Assembly (NCBI GenBank): GCA_020354625.1
Contig: CP070651.1
Span: forward strand, 3,010,239-3,074,238
Direction: 5' to 3'
DNA length: 64,000 bases
DNA from: Trueperaceae bacterium
GTDB taxonomy: Bacteria; Deinococcota; Deinococci; Deinococcales; Trueperaceae
The position numbers were made by a program, and so were the translations under genes. Positions 63,748-64,000 of the stretch are shown here, piece by piece (positions within the stretch are counted from its first letter, which is position 1; every line of letters starts with the position of its first letter). Below the pieces are notes generated by a model. It saw only the letters and a list, made by a program, of their open reading frames with translations. It searched no databases and was not told the origin of the DNA.

Positions 63748-64000
63748 TTAAAACAGTCCGATGCCCGGATCGGTCGCCTGCTCGAGATTGAGCTTCACAT
63801 CCGAATAGATGACCGCCAGCTCCCGATCTGCCCAGACGGCAATCAAGGTTCCCTCGCCGAGCGGTGTGATCAGAAAATCCGAGAACGACCCCAATACCTG
63901 TCCCGGTATCATCACAACCAGACTCGCCTGGCCATCGTTGGTACGGCCTCGGTATTCTCGCGCCGTTAGTTGGTATCCTCCGAGCTCAAAGCCGATGGGT
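63748..64000 (-). CDS. C-terminal part of an unknown protein (partial)
   Basis: An open frame runs from the window edge for 83 codons to TAA at 63748-63750. The sequence is protein-like, with alternating strands such as QASLVVMIPGQVLGSFSDFL and GTLIAVWADRELAVIYSDVKLNLEQ. I do not recognise a family. No membrane segment is evident. About 200 bases without a gene separate it from the dehydratase gene, which reads the same way. Confidence 0.6.
   Translation of the reverse strand, partial: PIGFELGGYQLTAREYRGRTNDGQASLVVMIPGQVLGSFSDFLITPLGEGTLIAVWADRELAVIYSDVKLNLEQATDPGIGLF

Overview
The window looks like the chromosome of a free-living bacterium with a GC content in the mid-fifties, most likely a member or close relative of Deinococcota (a Truepera-like lineage). 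This placement is an inference. It rests on leaderless genes with a TAnnnT box 6-8 bases before the ATG (prfA, moeA and others), a Rho factor with a long basic N-terminal extension, a type-2 (eukaryote-like) isoleucyl-tRNA synthetase behind a T-box leader, type I-alpha glutamine synthetase beside a branched-chain amino acid ABC transporter, and trehalose synthase. A Chloroflexota-like lineage is the main alternative. No phage, CRISPR array or insertion-sequence transposase was seen; the mobile-looking DNA is limited to short non-coding repeats.

Layout. Positions 1-2535 hold the start of a lipoprotein gene, a probable broken small gene, a YceH/DUF480 regulator and a two-CBS-domain protein, with gene-poor DNA between. 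Positions 2645-13617 (minus strand) form a long same-direction run: acetyl-CoA synthetase, pyruvate dehydrogenase E1-alpha, E1-beta and E2, an acyl carrier protein, then a complete group 3b-type NADP-linked [NiFe] hydrogenase (HydB, a cyclic-nucleotide-domain protein, HydG, HydD, HydA) and its maturation protease. HydA has an in-frame TAG stop. Together these genes suggest a pyruvate/acetate/acetyl-CoA node whose reductant can be exchanged with H2. Positions 13982-25334 hold a solute-binding protein, prfA, a Nudix hydrolase, isocitrate dehydrogenase, moeA, a DJ-1/PfpI protein, an M20 peptidase, a RanBP2-type zinc-finger membrane protein, an alkyltransferase-like protein and miaB, which appears to start at AUC.

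Positions 25396-29534 hold a five-tRNA operon (Pro, Gly, Arg, His, Leu) with a clear promoter and terminator, then tig-clpP-clpX. Positions 29542-33917 (minus) hold rrf2/iscR-iscS and rho followed by a LysM/M23 peptidase. Positions 34127-40488 hold a T-box-controlled ileS with an unusual GVHH active-site motif, then gap and pgk. Positions 40621-47453 hold the acyl-CoA dehydrogenase/etfB/etfA operon, an SCP2-like protein, aspartate kinase with a Nudix hydrolase, and an FprA-type ferredoxin-NADP reductase. Positions 47658-55823 hold the livJ-livH-livM-livG-livF transporter divergent from glnA, then ruvC.

Positions 55836-63196 concern alpha-glucan/trehalose metabolism: a 1135-residue GH13-family protein divergent from treS. 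TreS is translationally coupled to three exported proteins. The first is a lipoprotein with an Ig-like and a cohesin-like domain; the third carries two dockerin repeats behind a matrixin-like domain that has lost its zinc-binding histidines. This cohesin/dockerin cassette is the best candidate for an undescribed system. A pterin-4a-carbinolamine dehydratase and a partial unknown gene close the window.

Three families of short dispersed repeats occupy intergenic gaps: a ~105-base element with inverted ends (three copies plus a remnant), heptamer-repeat palindromes (three good copies) and a ~32-base double palindrome (five copies). Several overlap the stop codon of the neighbouring gene.
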